Positions 1 through 8,107 of a DNA stretch of 36,141 bases are shown one piece after another. The DNA is from Bacteroidetes bacterium CG2_30_33_31 (GTDB lineage: Bacteria; Bacteroidota; Bacteroidia; Bacteroidales; UBA1556), in NCBI GenBank assembly GCA_001872625.1, contig MNXP01000049.1, positions 1-36,141 of the forward strand. The letters run 5' to 3'. Below the pieces are notes generated by a model. That model searched no databases. It was not told where the DNA came from and saw nothing but the letters and a program-made list of their open reading frames with translations. The translations under genes were made by a program, and so were the position numbers. The stretch's first letter is position 1. The number at the start of each line of letters is the position of its first letter.

Positions 1-1
1 G

Positions 2-133
2 ATAAATGTCGGTTGGGACGGAATCTATCAAGGCGAAAAAGCTGAACAAGGTGTTTATACTTATTATGTAAGATTTACAACCTCCGATGGTCAACTCTAC
101 GAAAAACGTGGCTCTGTTACTTTGATAAGGTAA
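2..133 (+). CDS. C-terminus of a T9SS cargo protein (type-B sorting domain, CHU_C-like), partial
   Basis: Only the last 43 codons are present; the gene enters from the left edge. The peptide has the pattern seen at the end of gliding-motility-associated C-terminal domains: a GWDG turn, then QGVYTYYV, then a final strand ending KRGSVTLIR at the stop. In known type-B cargo this roughly 80-residue domain directs an exported protein through the type IX secretion system to the cell surface or medium. The body of the protein lies outside the window, so its function cannot be told. A strong terminator follows 22 bp after the stop, so the gene ends its transcription unit. Confidence 0.8.
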   Translation: MNVGWDGIYQGEKAEQGVYTYYVRFTTSDGQLYEKRGSVTLIR

Positions 134-155
134 CTATCTGAATTACAATAATTAC

Positions 156-194
156 AAAGGGCTGTTCTAAAATTAGACAGCCCTTTTTGTTTTT
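156..194 (+). terminator. Rho-independent terminator of the T9SS cargo gene
   Basis: A perfect 10-bp stem (AAAGGGCTGT at 156-165 with ACAGCCCTTT at 177-186) with an 11-nt loop is followed by a T-rich tract. It insulates the upstream cargo gene from tatA. The rest of the 134-420 gap holds only AT-rich sequence and the tatA promoter; I see no gene in it. Confidence 0.9.
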
Positions 195-391
195 CCAAAC
201 ATGCAAAAAATAAAACAGATTTTTAAGAAAATTAATATTTCTAAAATATTCAAACATCCTTTCAAAGTATTCAATTATATATTCTAATAAAAATTGAACT
301 TATATAAATACTTGCTAATAATTTTCTCCGATTTTTTTAATCACATTAATAAATATGAAAAACAATAAATAACAATAAAGAAATAATATAG

Positions 392-399
392 TATTTTTG
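392..399 (+). promoter_or_regulatory. -7 element of the tatA-tatC promoter
   Basis: TATTTTTG matches the Bacteroidota primary-sigma consensus TAnnTTTG and lies 21 bp before the tatA ATG. No clear -33 TTG is visible at the expected distance. It would give a short leader of about 15 nt. Confidence 0.5.
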
Positions 400-420
400 T
401 AGTCTTAAATTTTAATAATT

Positions 421-645
421 ATGATAGATTCTATATTAATTGGTATGGTTGGCGGTTCAGAAATAATTATCATACTTGCTGTGGTTTTGTTGCTTTTTGG
501 TGGCAAAAAAATTCCTGAATTGATGCGTGGTTTAGGCAAAGGTGTAAAAGAATTTAAAGATGCCACCAATGGTCTGCAGGACGAATTAAAAGAAGTAAAG
601 GATGAGATGAAAAAGATTGATCCTACAAATGACTTAAGAAAATAA
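421..645 (+). CDS. tatA: Sec-independent translocase subunit TatA
   Basis: A 74-residue protein with the TatA/TatE layout. It has a short N-terminus, one membrane helix (about residues 12-27), the hinge FGGKKIPEL, an amphipathic helix rich in Gly, Lys and Phe (about 28-48), and a charged soluble tail. TatA oligomers form the membrane passage for folded proteins carrying twin-arginine signals, recruited by TatC. The length is normal. The stop is followed after 1 nt by the tatC start, so the two are almost certainly co-transcribed and translationally coupled. No tatB is seen, consistent with a minimal TatAC system in which TatA also does the TatB job; that last point is inference. Confidence 0.95.
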   Translation: MIDSILIGMVGGSEIIIILAVVLLLFGGKKIPELMRGLGKGVKEFKDATNGLQDELKEVKDEMKKIDPTNDLRK

Positions 646-646
646 T

Positions 647-1465
647 ATGGCTCAAAACATTGATGCTCAAGATGATAACATGACTTTTTGGGATCATCTT
701 GAGGTTTTGCGTTATACTTTGATGAGGTCGGTAGCTGCTGTTGTTGTATTTTCAGTAATTGCTTTTTTTTTCAAGGAATTTATTTATGGAACTATAATAT
801 TAGGACCCAAAAGTGCTGATTTTATTTCCAACAGATTATTTTGTCAATTAGGCCATTTTCTAAATACTGATTCCTTGTGTATAAATAGAGTTGACTTTCC
901 AATAGTTAATTTTGAGCTTGGTGGGCAGTTTAGAAGTCACATGCTTATTACCTTTGTTTCGGGAATTATTATTTCGATGCCATATATATTGACAGAAATT
1001 TGGCTTTTCATTCGACCAGCACTTTCTGTTAAAGAAAGAAAAGGAATAAGTGGTTTTGTTATTATCACAAGCTTTCTTTTTTTAATTGGTCTGTCATTTG
1101 GCTACTTCATCATAGTGCCTCTTGCATTAGATTTTCTTTATACTTATACTCTTACTCCTGACATTGTAAACACAATAAGATTAGATTCATATATCAGCAC
1201 TGTTGTTATGATATCTATATCTACAGGAATTGTTTTTGAACTTCCAGTACTTATATATTTTCTGGCTCGAATGGGTATTGTAACAGCTGTATTTCTAAAA
1301 ACTTATAGAAAACATGCAATAGTGATATTAATTATTTTGTCTGCTATAATTACTCCTCCTGACATATTCAGTCAAATTCTTGTTGCTACTCCGCTTCTTG
1401 GACTTTATGAAATAAGTATAATAATTGCTAAAAGAGTTGAAAAACAGCGTATTAAAGAATTATAG
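647..1465 (+). CDS. tatC: Sec-independent translocase subunit TatC
   Basis: A 272-residue polytopic membrane protein with the six-helix TatC pattern, which binds twin-arginine signal peptides and recruits TatA. Visible hallmarks are the N-terminal FWDHLEVLR (residues 14-22), the loop before helix 3 with PYILTEIWLFIRPAL, the ALSVKERK element with Glu130, and the late TPPDIFSQ motif. One residue is odd. By eye, the Glu equivalent to E. coli Glu15 (HLIELR) is Val20 here (HLEVLR), with Glu19 one position earlier; Glu130 aligns with E. coli Glu103. The start follows tatA by 1 nt. An in-frame ATG at codon 12 is possible but less likely given this spacing. Confidence 0.95.
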   Translation: MAQNIDAQDDNMTFWDHLEVLRYTLMRSVAAVVVFSVIAFFFKEFIYGTIILGPKSADFISNRLFCQLGHFLNTDSLCINRVDFPIVNFELGGQFRSHMLITFVSGIIISMPYILTEIWLFIRPALSVKERKGISGFVIITSFLFLIGLSFGYFIIVPLALDFLYTYTLTPDIVNTIRLDSYISTVVMISISTGIVFELPVLIYFLARMGIVTAVFLKTYRKHAIVILIILSAIITPPDIFSQILVATPLLGLYEISIIIAKRVEKQRIKEL

Positions 1466-1557
1466 TTAACTGTTTAAATAGATTAAAATCAATTTATTTT
1501 TTAAAATATACCCTAAAAATACCTTAAATAGGTGTTTTTTTTAAGAAAATGCTTGTT

Positions 1558-1565
1558 TAATTTTG
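1558..1565 (+). promoter_or_regulatory. -7 element of a candidate small RNA
   Basis: TAATTTTG fits TAnnTTTG in the gap after tatC. There is no clear -33 TTG at the usual spacing. Transcription would start near 1572 and meet the terminator ending at 1634. Confidence 0.35.
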
Positions 1566-1571
1566 TGAAAA

Positions 1572-1634
1572 AATATTACATAACTCTCATAGAGTGATCC
1601 ATAGCCCAGAAGTTCTTGCTTCTGGGTTTTTTTT
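1572..1634 (+). ncRNA. Candidate short intergenic RNA (about 60 nt)
   Basis: Downstream of tatC a promoter-like TAATTTTG is followed by about 63 nt with a small hairpin (CTCT-CAT-AGAG) and then a perfect 8-bp stem-loop with a run of eight T. No open reading frame fits in it. The unit could be a short independent RNA. Alternatively, the hairpin may simply be the tatAC terminator placed about 140 nt after the stop. I do not recognise an RNA family. Confidence 0.3.
1605..1634 (+). terminator. Rho-independent terminator after tatC
   Basis: CCCAGAAG (1605-1612) pairs perfectly with CTTCTGGG (1619-1626) around a 6-nt loop, followed by eight T. It ends any transcript coming from tatAC or from the candidate RNA start at 1572. 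It lies 20 bp from the end of the convergent GPP34 gene, but has no T-run for the minus strand. Confidence 0.9.
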
Positions 1635-1654
1635 AAAGTGTTTTGCAAATCAAT

Positions 1655-2566
1655 TTAGACTTCTCCTCCACCCATGCGCCCATAATAGGTGAAATTCAAT
1701 TTAGAGTATTTTCTCGTCTTTGGATTAAAGGTAATTTCTGCTGTGCCTACTTCAGATACATACTGCAAGCTTGCCTTATATTGATGGGTTCCTTTTCTTA
1801 ACCACGATGGAAGCTTTGAATCGTCATTAATTTTAAATTTATTTTTCAATTCTTCAATATGTTCTTGTAATTTCTCTTCTGGAGTTTTTTCTTTAAGAAT
1901 ATTTCTAATTTTAGAACCAATTATTTCATTTATGCTAAAATCTGATAATGATTTAGATATAGCTTGACCAATAAAATCCATTTTTGCAATTTGTTCAATT
2001 CTTGCTGAGAACTTGATAGATTCTGACTTAGTTAGCAGAGTATTTATTAGTTTTGCATGATGTAGAATACTTATCAATACTATATCGCGAATATCTGGCA
2101 ATTCGTTACTAAATATCAAATCTCTTAATCGAAGTCTTACTTCTTTTACTTCTTTATCATTCTGCAAAGGATATTTTCTGGAGGCAAAAAACCAAAGAGT
2201 TTTTTTGTTTTCAAGTTTTAAAACCTTTTTGCCAATAAGTGTCGAAATTATTTCATCTCTATAAAATTGACCATGTAATGAAATATGTGAAATCCATTCT
2301 GATATTTCTTTTTTCGAGTTATTGCTTTTCATTTCATCAATTGCATCATCAAGAATTATGTCGCCAGTAAAATCCATTTTATCTGGTATAACAGAATTCA
2401 TATCAGTATCGATAATATGTCGCATAGCAAGCTCCATGAGTATAGAGGATGCTATGATTATGTCAAACCTTTGATTTCTAAAGTTTTGATGTTGATTACC
2501 GTTTTCATCTATAGTTAAAAGATAAATTTCCTCGGCAATATTTAAAAAAAACTGATTCTCGTTCAT
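1655..2566 (-). CDS. GPP34 (Golgi phosphoprotein 3-like) family protein
   Basis: A 303-residue soluble protein without signal peptide. Residues about 5-215 follow the GPP34 pattern: an opening like FLNIAEEIYLLTID, a helix with ASSILMELAMRHII, an acidic turn DDAIDEM, a FASRKYPLQND segment, and PDIRDIVLISILHHAKLI near the end of the domain. Eukaryotic GOLPH3 proteins bind PI4P. Bacterial members occur in several phyla, and their role is largely unknown. The last 80 or so residues (a charged helix and a short C-terminal module ending YYGRMGGGEV) are not part of the core fold. It follows the STAS gene by 14 bp and is the last gene of a three-gene minus-strand set with a kinase, suggesting a role as partner or output of that switch; this is inference. 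Confidence 0.75.
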   Translation of the reverse strand: MNENQFFLNIAEEIYLLTIDENGNQHQNFRNQRFDIIIASSILMELAMRHIIDTDMNSVIPDKMDFTGDIILDDAIDEMKSNNSKKEISEWISHISLHGQFYRDEIISTLIGKKVLKLENKKTLWFFASRKYPLQNDKEVKEVRLRLRDLIFSNELPDIRDIVLISILHHAKLINTLLTKSESIKFSARIEQIAKMDFIGQAISKSLSDFSINEIIGSKIRNILKEKTPEEKLQEHIEELKNKFKINDDSKLPSWLRKGTHQYKASLQYVSEVGTAEITFNPKTRKYSKLNFTYYGRMGGGEV

Positions 2567-2580
2567 AGTTTTAAAATAAA

Positions 2581-2919
2581 TTATTTAATAATTTTATTCG
2601 ATGCTGCTTCAAGATTTTTTGTAATAATAAACAAAGTATTAAATCCAGAAATTTCAAAAACTTCTTGAATTTTCGGCTGAATACTGCATAAAATAATTTG
2701 GCCTCCAAGGGCTTTTAACCTTTTCAAAGCCATTAAAAATACTCTTAATCCAGAGCTGGAGATATAATCCATAAGAGATAAATCGGCAATAATTGATTTT
2801 GCACCTTCATCTATTTTTTGGTTTATTGCTTCAGAAGCTTGCTCATAATTACCTGTATCGAGCCTGCCAACAATGTTTAAAACCAATGCCTTATCCGTTT
2901 TTTCAAAATTTAAATCCAT
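2581..2919 (-). CDS. STAS-domain anti-sigma factor antagonist (RsbV/SpoIIAA-like)
   Basis: A 112-residue single STAS domain. The diagnostic stretch is DLSLMDYISSSGLRVFL (residues 46-62): the SSG-L turn at the start of the helix carries the serine phosphorylated in SpoIIAA/RsbV proteins, here within Ser54-Ser56. When unphosphorylated, such proteins bind and block an anti-sigma kinase; phosphorylation by the kinase releases them. The gene lies 81 bp after an RsbW-like kinase gene and 14 bp before the GPP34 gene. No PP2C-type phosphatase that would reactivate it, and no sigma factor, is encoded nearby. Confidence 0.9.
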   Translation of the reverse strand: MDLNFEKTDKALVLNIVGRLDTGNYEQASEAINQKIDEGAKSIIADLSLMDYISSSGLRVFLMALKRLKALGGQIILCSIQPKIQEVFEISGFNTLFIITKNLEAASNKIIK

Positions 2920-3000
2920 AATTATTTATTTATTAGTTTTTCTAATGTTTCAGTATTATAATCAAATTAAATATTTCAATTTTTTCTAATTTATTCATGT

Positions 3001-3402
3001 CTATAGATATATTATTAGATGATTCTTATTATCATAATATTGATATTCAAGAGATTTACTCAGCTTTTCTATTAATAATATTCCCAGGCCTCCAATTTTA
3101 TTCTCTTCTTTATAATCATTTTGTGAGTCTGAAATATAAATTAATGGATTAAAAAAAATTCCTTCATCGATTATTTCCAATATTAATAATTTGTCTTTTA
3201 TTTCAATATGAATTTCGATATCTGAAATTGAATTTTTCTCCAATCCATAAAAAATAATATTTGATATTACTTCTTCAAGAATTAAATTTAAATTAAAAAT
3301 TAAGTTATTATCTAACTCAAAATCATTAACAATTTCTTGAGAAATATCTTTTAACCTACCAATTTCGTTAATATTATTTTTTATTAATACTGACTTTTTC
3401 AT
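3001..3402 (-). CDS. RsbW-like serine kinase (HATPase_c_2 family)
   Basis: A 133-residue GHKL ATPase domain without sensor or dimerisation region, the RsbW/SpoIIAB architecture. The N-box reads LILEEVISNIIFYG (Glu-Glu and Asn for Mg-ATP), the G1 region DEGIFFNP and the G2 box GGLGILLI are in order, and a closing beta-strand ends the protein. Such proteins phosphorylate a STAS partner on serine and sequester a target, classically a sigma factor. The next gene downstream is exactly such a STAS protein. The target cannot be read from the window. Start at ATG 3402 gives the usual family length. The upstream 185-bp gap with the divergent nnr gene shows no convincing TAnnTTTG for this strand. Confidence 0.85.
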   Translation of the reverse strand: MKKSVLIKNNINEIGRLKDISQEIVNDFELDNNLIFNLNLILEEVISNIIFYGLEKNSISDIEIHIEIKDKLLILEIIDEGIFFNPLIYISDSQNDYKEENKIGGLGILLIEKLSKSLEYQYYDNKNHLIIYL

Positions 3403-3587
3403 GAAAAAAATATGTTAGAACTCTCCTGGCAATTTTTCTAAATCCTAAATTCAAAGCTTACTGAATTATATAAATTAAGAATTGGTATAAAAAAACTACG
3501 TAAATTTATGGAATATTTATGGCGAAGTAAAGCGGAATTTGCAAATGTGTATAAAATATTTATTAATATGCCTTAAATGTATTGATT

Positions 3588-5099
3588 ATGAATATATTAA
3601 GTGTAAATAAAATTCGTGAGGCAGATGAATTTACTATTGAAAACGAGCCAATAAAAAGTATCGATTTAATGGAAAGAGCTGGAATAAACTGTTTCAATTA
3701 CATTAAAAATATAATTGATAAAAGCAAAAATGTTTCAGTTTTTGTTGGACCTGGAAATAATGGAGGCGATGGACTTGTGATTGCTCGTTTGCTTGCTAAT
3801 TTTGATTTTATTGTAAGTGTTTATATTATTGAGATAAGCAAAAATTATTCCTCCGACTTTACCATTAATATCGAAAAAGCAAAATCCGTAAGAAGTTTAG
3901 AAATTAAAACCATCAAGCAGTATTCTGATTTCCCAAATCTTAATAATCAGGATGTTATTATTGATGCAATATTTGGTTCAGGATTAAATAGACCAGCAGA
4001 TAATCTTGTTGGAAGCATCATTTCAGCCATTAACAAAACAAATTCCATAGTGATTTCTATCGACATTCCATCAGGATTATTTGCCGACAAAACGCAAACA
4101 AGTAACGATATGATTATTAAAGCAGATGTTTGCTTGAGTCTTCAGTTTCCAAAACTTTCTATGATGATGCCAGAGAATGATGTTTATGTAGGAGAACTTC
4201 ATATTATACCTATCGGATTAAGCAAAACTTTTATTGATGGCGTTGTGCCTGAGGCTATATTGCTGGAATCGAGTATAATAACACACTTGATTAAAAAAAG
4301 AACAAAATTCTCACATAAAGGAAATTATGGCCATGCCTTGCTTATTGCTGGAAGCAAAAATAAAACTGGAGCTTCAATTTTATCTTCCAAAGCTTGTATG
4401 CGGTCGGGTGTCGGTTTATTGACAACTCATTTGCCTTCGAAAGCTGTTTTGCCTCTTCAAACATCTGTTCCTGAAGCAATGTTAAGCATTGATTTTTCTG
4501 AAGATATTTTTACAGAGATTCCAAATTTATCATGTTTTAGCAGTATTGCAGTAGGTCCCGGAATTGGTACAGATAAGTTGACAGTCAATGCGTTAAAACT
4601 CTTAATACAAGAATTTCCGAAGCCCATAATTTTTGATGCCGACGCTATAAATATAATTTCAGAGAACAAAACTTGGTTAAGTTTCATTGCTCCTAATTCC
4701 ATTTTTACTCCTCATCTAAAGGAGTTTGAAAGGTTAGCTGGCAAGTCGTCTAATCACTTTGAAAGAATTGAGAAGCAAAAGGAATTGAGCAAAAAATATA
4801 AAGTATATATAATCTTAAAAGGCGCGCATTCGACAGTAAGCTGTCCTGATGGATCGCTTTTTTTTAATAATACAGGAAATCCTGGAATGGCTACCGCTGG
4901 AAGTGGAGATGTACTTAGCGGTATATTACTTGGACTTTTGGCTCAGGGTTATTCATCGAGAGAAACAGCCCTTCTTGGAGTTTATGTTCATGGTTTAGCT
5001 GCTGATTTAGCTCTTAGAAATCAAAGTCATGAGTCTCTAATAGCTTCTGATATAATTAGTTATCTCGGAAAAGCATTTAAAAAACTAAGCCATGTATAA
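3588..5099 (+). CDS. nnr: Bifunctional NAD(P)H-hydrate epimerase / ADP-dependent NAD(P)H-hydrate dehydratase
   Basis: A roughly 503-residue fusion that repairs hydrated NADH and NADPH. The N-terminal YjeF_N domain (about 1-210) interconverts R and S epimers; it shows VGPGNNGGDGLVIARLL and DAIFGSGL. The C-terminal carbohydrate-kinase-like domain (about 225-500) removes water using ADP; it shows GNYGHALLIAGS, the SKACMRSGVGLLT helix, TPHLKEFERL, LKGAHSTV and the GSGDVLSG anion-hole motif. I start at ATG 3588 (MNILSVNKIREADEF); a TTG two codons upstream is also open but adds nothing conserved. It is the first gene of a plus-strand run with nhaC, a cysteine hydrolase and a pseudouridine synthase. 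Confidence 0.95.
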   Translation: MNILSVNKIREADEFTIENEPIKSIDLMERAGINCFNYIKNIIDKSKNVSVFVGPGNNGGDGLVIARLLANFDFIVSVYIIEISKNYSSDFTINIEKAKSVRSLEIKTIKQYSDFPNLNNQDVIIDAIFGSGLNRPADNLVGSIISAINKTNSIVISIDIPSGLFADKTQTSNDMIIKADVCLSLQFPKLSMMMPENDVYVGELHIIPIGLSKTFIDGVVPEAILLESSIITHLIKKRTKFSHKGNYGHALLIAGSKNKTGASILSSKACMRSGVGLLTTHLPSKAVLPLQTSVPEAMLSIDFSEDIFTEIPNLSCFSSIAVGPGIGTDKLTVNALKLLIQEFPKPIIFDADAINIISENKTWLSFIAPNSIFTPHLKEFERLAGKSSNHFERIEKQKELSKKYKVYIILKGAHSTVSCPDGSLFFNNTGNPGMATAGSGDVLSGILLGLLAQGYSSRETALLGVYVHGLAADLALRNQSHESLIASDIISYLGKAFKKLSHV

Positions 5100-5174
5100 A
5101 ATTTATCAAATTTATTTTCTTATATTTCAATTTATTTTGCAATCTAATACAGAAAAAATATCTATGTTTGAAAA

Positions 5175-6668
5175 ATGAATGATAAACATATTAAGAGACC
5201 AACGCTAATTTTAGCTCTTATTCCAATAATAGTTTTAATAATTTTACTTTTCACTAATATAAGAATCTGGCAAGATAATTCTATCAGCGGACCAAATCAA
5301 ATGGCTTTAATATTTGCCACTTTTGTTGCTGGCATCATCGGTATTGTTTTGAATGTGAAATTCAAAAGGATGAGCAAATTTATGATTAAAAATATTAGCG
5401 ATTCCATGTCATCAATTCTAATTCTTCTAATGATAGGTGCACTTTCAGGTACTTGGATGCTCAGCGGTGTAGTTCCCACCTTGATATATTACGGCATGGG
5501 TATTCTAAACCCTAAAATTTTTCTTGTTGCAACATTAATAATTGCCTCCGTAGTAAGTTTGGCTACTGGCAGCTCTTGGTCAACAGTTGCCACAGTTGGT
5601 GTAGCTCTTTTGGGTATTGGCACTGCACAAGGTTTTTCCCCAGGATTGGTTGCCGGCGCATTAATTTCTGGAGCTTATTTTGGAGACAAAATTTCGCCTC
5701 TTTCTGATACCACTAATCTTGCTCCTGCAATGGCTGGTACTGATATTTTTACACATATTCGTTATATGCTTATTACAACTACACCTACATACATTATCAC
5801 CTTATTAATATTTTTACTAATCGGTTTTTTCCATGTAAGTTCAGATAATGCTTCAGAAGTACTTGCACTACAATCATCGTTAAAAAATACATTTAATATT
5901 TCGCCTTGGTTGCTTTTGATTCCAGTAATTCTAATATTACTGATAGTTAAAAAAAACCCACCACTTCCTGCATTATTTTTCGGTGCTTTAATGGGTGGAA
6001 TCGCGGCTATAATTTTTCAGCCCGACTTGATTAGAACTATTGACAATCATGTTCATACATTTTTTGGAGCAGCATATCGCATTATTATCCAAAGTTTTTT
6101 TGGCGCTACAAGTTTCGATACTGGAAATGCCAATTTGTCAAGATTAATTTCAACTTCTGGAATGAAAGGAATGATGGATACTATTTGGTTAATTATTACT
6201 GCGATGGCTTTTAGTGGCATGATGGAATCAGTTGGGCTTTTAATACGAATTGCAGAATCGATGGTGAAGCTCGCCAAAAATACAGGATCACTCGTAGCAT
6301 CAGTAATTTTTTCATCAATATTTATGAATATCACTGCCTCTGAACAGTATATTTCCATTGTGGTACCAGGTAGAATGTATAATAAAATTTTTAGACGTAA
6401 AGGACTTAGACCTGAACTTCTCAGCCGTTCACTAGAGGATGGAGGAACTGTAACTTCTGTGCTTGTGCCATGGAACACTTGTGGTGCAATTAATTCAACG
6501 GTTTTACATGTTCCAACTTTATCATATCTGCCTTATACATTTTTCAATTTAATAAGTCCACTTATGTCAATTTTTGTGGCATCAATCAACTATAAAATTC
6601 ATAGATATACTAAGGAAGAAATGATAGTCATCAATGAAAAAGATGGAAATTTATGGAAGAAAGTTTGA
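5175..6668 (+). CDS. nhaC: NhaC-family Na+/H+ antiporter
   Basis: A 497-residue polytopic membrane protein of about 11-12 helices. The family signature GAYFGDKISPLSDTTNLAPA lies near residue 170, with a second conserved stretch in the C-terminal half (SFFGATSFDTGNANLSRLI, then NITASEQYISIVVPGRMY and SRSLEDGGTVTSVLVPWN). NhaC proteins exchange cytoplasmic Na+ for protons across the inner membrane and serve in pH and sodium homeostasis. Start at ATG 5175 gives a basic N-terminus before the first helix. It lies 75 bp after nnr and 52 bp before the cysteine hydrolase, without a visible terminator. The substrate could instead be another small ion or a malate/lactate exchange, as in some relatives. 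Confidence 0.9.
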   Translation: MNDKHIKRPTLILALIPIIVLIILLFTNIRIWQDNSISGPNQMALIFATFVAGIIGIVLNVKFKRMSKFMIKNISDSMSSILILLMIGALSGTWMLSGVVPTLIYYGMGILNPKIFLVATLIIASVVSLATGSSWSTVATVGVALLGIGTAQGFSPGLVAGALISGAYFGDKISPLSDTTNLAPAMAGTDIFTHIRYMLITTTPTYIITLLIFLLIGFFHVSSDNASEVLALQSSLKNTFNISPWLLLIPVILILLIVKKNPPLPALFFGALMGGIAAIIFQPDLIRTIDNHVHTFFGAAYRIIIQSFFGATSFDTGNANLSRLISTSGMKGMMDTIWLIITAMAFSGMMESVGLLIRIAESMVKLAKNTGSLVASVIFSSIFMNITASEQYISIVVPGRMYNKIFRRKGLRPELLSRSLEDGGTVTSVLVPWNTCGAINSTVLHVPTLSYLPYTFFNLISPLMSIFVASINYKIHRYTKEEMIVINEKDGNLWKKV

Positions 6669-6720
6669 TGATTTTAGCAAAAACTAATCAATAAATCAAT
6701 AATTTAATAGATTTTAAAAG

Positions 6721-7290
6721 ATGAAAAATATAGATAAATCAGCACTTATACTTATAGACATTCAAAAAGGATTTGATGATATTAATTTTTGGGGTGGGCA
6801 TAGAAACAATTTGGAAGCTGAAAATACTGCCTCCAAAATTCTTGAATTTTGGAGGGAAAACCATTTGCCGATTTTTCATGTTAAACATTGCTCTACAAAC
6901 AAAAATTCATTGCTCGCTGAAGGAAATGTTGGCAATGAATTTAAGGATATTGTCAAACCTTTAAAAGGTGAAACTGTAATTAAAAAAAATGTGAATAGTG
7001 CTTTTATTGGAACCGACTTACAACAACAGTTAGATGCTGCAGGCATTAAAAAAGTAATAATTGTTGGACTTACTACCGACCATTGCATTTCTACAACGGC
7101 AAGAATGGCTGGAAATTATGGCTACAAAACCTTCGTTGTGTCAGATGCCACGGCTACCTTTGATAAAATTGGTGCAGATGGACAAAAGTTCTCTGCCGAA
7201 ATAATTCATCACACTGCATTGGCAAGTTTACACAATGAATTTGCCACTATATTGACTGCTGAGGAATTGAAAAAAAGCATTAATCTTTAA
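6721..7290 (+). CDS. Isochorismatase-like cysteine hydrolase
   Basis: A 189-residue single-domain protein of the isochorismatase/nicotinamidase superfamily. The likely catalytic triad is visible: Asp13 in LILIDIQKGF, Lys89 just before the NSAFIGTDL segment, and the nucleophile Cys122 in VGLTTDHCISTTARMA. The cis-peptide neighbourhood and the closing VVSDATATF strand are typical. Family members hydrolyse amides or vinyl ethers (nicotinamide, N-carbamoyl compounds, isochorismate), and the substrate cannot be assigned here. It lies between nhaC and a pseudouridine synthase with short gaps. A link with the NAD(P)HX repair gene upstream would be attractive if it were a nicotinamidase, but the usual metal-binding motif of nicotinamidases is not apparent. 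Confidence 0.85.
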   Translation: MKNIDKSALILIDIQKGFDDINFWGGHRNNLEAENTASKILEFWRENHLPIFHVKHCSTNKNSLLAEGNVGNEFKDIVKPLKGETVIKKNVNSAFIGTDLQQQLDAAGIKKVIIVGLTTDHCISTTARMAGNYGYKTFVVSDATATFDKIGADGQKFSAEIIHHTALASLHNEFATILTAEELKKSINL

Positions 7291-7319
7291 ACTTTTTTTG
7301 CAAATTAATTTTATACATC

Positions 7320-8036
7320 ATGCCAGAAAATTCATCCTTAGCAAAAAAAACTTCAAAAAAGCATCAACCAAGTGGTATGAAAATTCTTTATGAGGATAAA
7401 GAAATTATTGTTGTGGACAAATCGCATGGTTTGCTGACCATCGGAAGTGAGAGCGAGCGCGAGAAAACGGCCTACTTTTTTCTTAATAACTATGTAAAAA
7501 AAGGTAATTCAAAATCAAAAAATAGAATTTTTATAGTTCATCGCCTTGATAGAGATACCTCTGGAGTTTTGGTATTTGCAAAAAGTGAAATATCGAAGAT
7601 ATACCTTCAGGAAGAATGGAAAAATTTTAGCAAAATATATTATGCAATTGTAAGTGGTAAACTCAAAGAAAAAAATGGTGTTCTTACATCTTATTTGCTT
7701 GAGAATAAAGCACATATTATGTATTCAACTAATAATTTTACAGAAGGAAAATTGGCGCAAACGGCATACAAAGTTATCAAAGAATCAAGCAATTGCAGTC
7801 TTTTAGAAATCAATCTTTTGACAGGAAGAAAGAATCAAATTCGTGTACATTTCTCAGAACTTGGTAACCCTGTGCTTGGTGATAAAATTTATGGCAAATT
7901 GAATAATGGTATCAAAAGACTTGCTCTTCATGCTGCTTCACTTACGATTGTACATCCTTTCACCAAGAAGAAAATGACATTCAATACGGAACTGCCTTTG
8001 TATTTTCAAACTTTAATTAAGTTTAAAATTGATTAA
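7320..8036 (+). CDS. RluA-family RNA pseudouridine synthase
   Basis: A 238-residue protein that isomerises uridine in rRNA or tRNA. It has EDKEIIVVDKSHGLLT at the start of the core, the catalytic motif HRLDRDTSGVLVFAKS with Asp77 as nucleophile, and LLTGRKNQIRVHFSELGNPVLGDKIYG in the second half. There is no N-terminal S4 domain; instead there is a short Lys/Ser-rich leader of about 19 residues. It follows the cysteine hydrolase by 29 bp. The target position (RluA, RluC or TruC-like) cannot be decided by eye. Confidence 0.92.
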   Translation: MPENSSLAKKTSKKHQPSGMKILYEDKEIIVVDKSHGLLTIGSESEREKTAYFFLNNYVKKGNSKSKNRIFIVHRLDRDTSGVLVFAKSEISKIYLQEEWKNFSKIYYAIVSGKLKEKNGVLTSYLLENKAHIMYSTNNFTEGKLAQTAYKVIKESSNCSLLEINLLTGRKNQIRVHFSELGNPVLGDKIYGKLNNGIKRLALHAASLTIVHPFTKKKMTFNTELPLYFQTLIKFKID

Positions 8037-8107
8037 GTTTGAAGATAACATTTTAGATTCTGTATGTAGATAATGAGTCTTATTATGGAAAGTTTTTATA
8101 AAATTAA

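Noticed and set aside
6053-6478. Minus-strand frame of 141 codons within nhaC
   Set aside because: A mirror frame of a membrane protein gene; no recognisable family.
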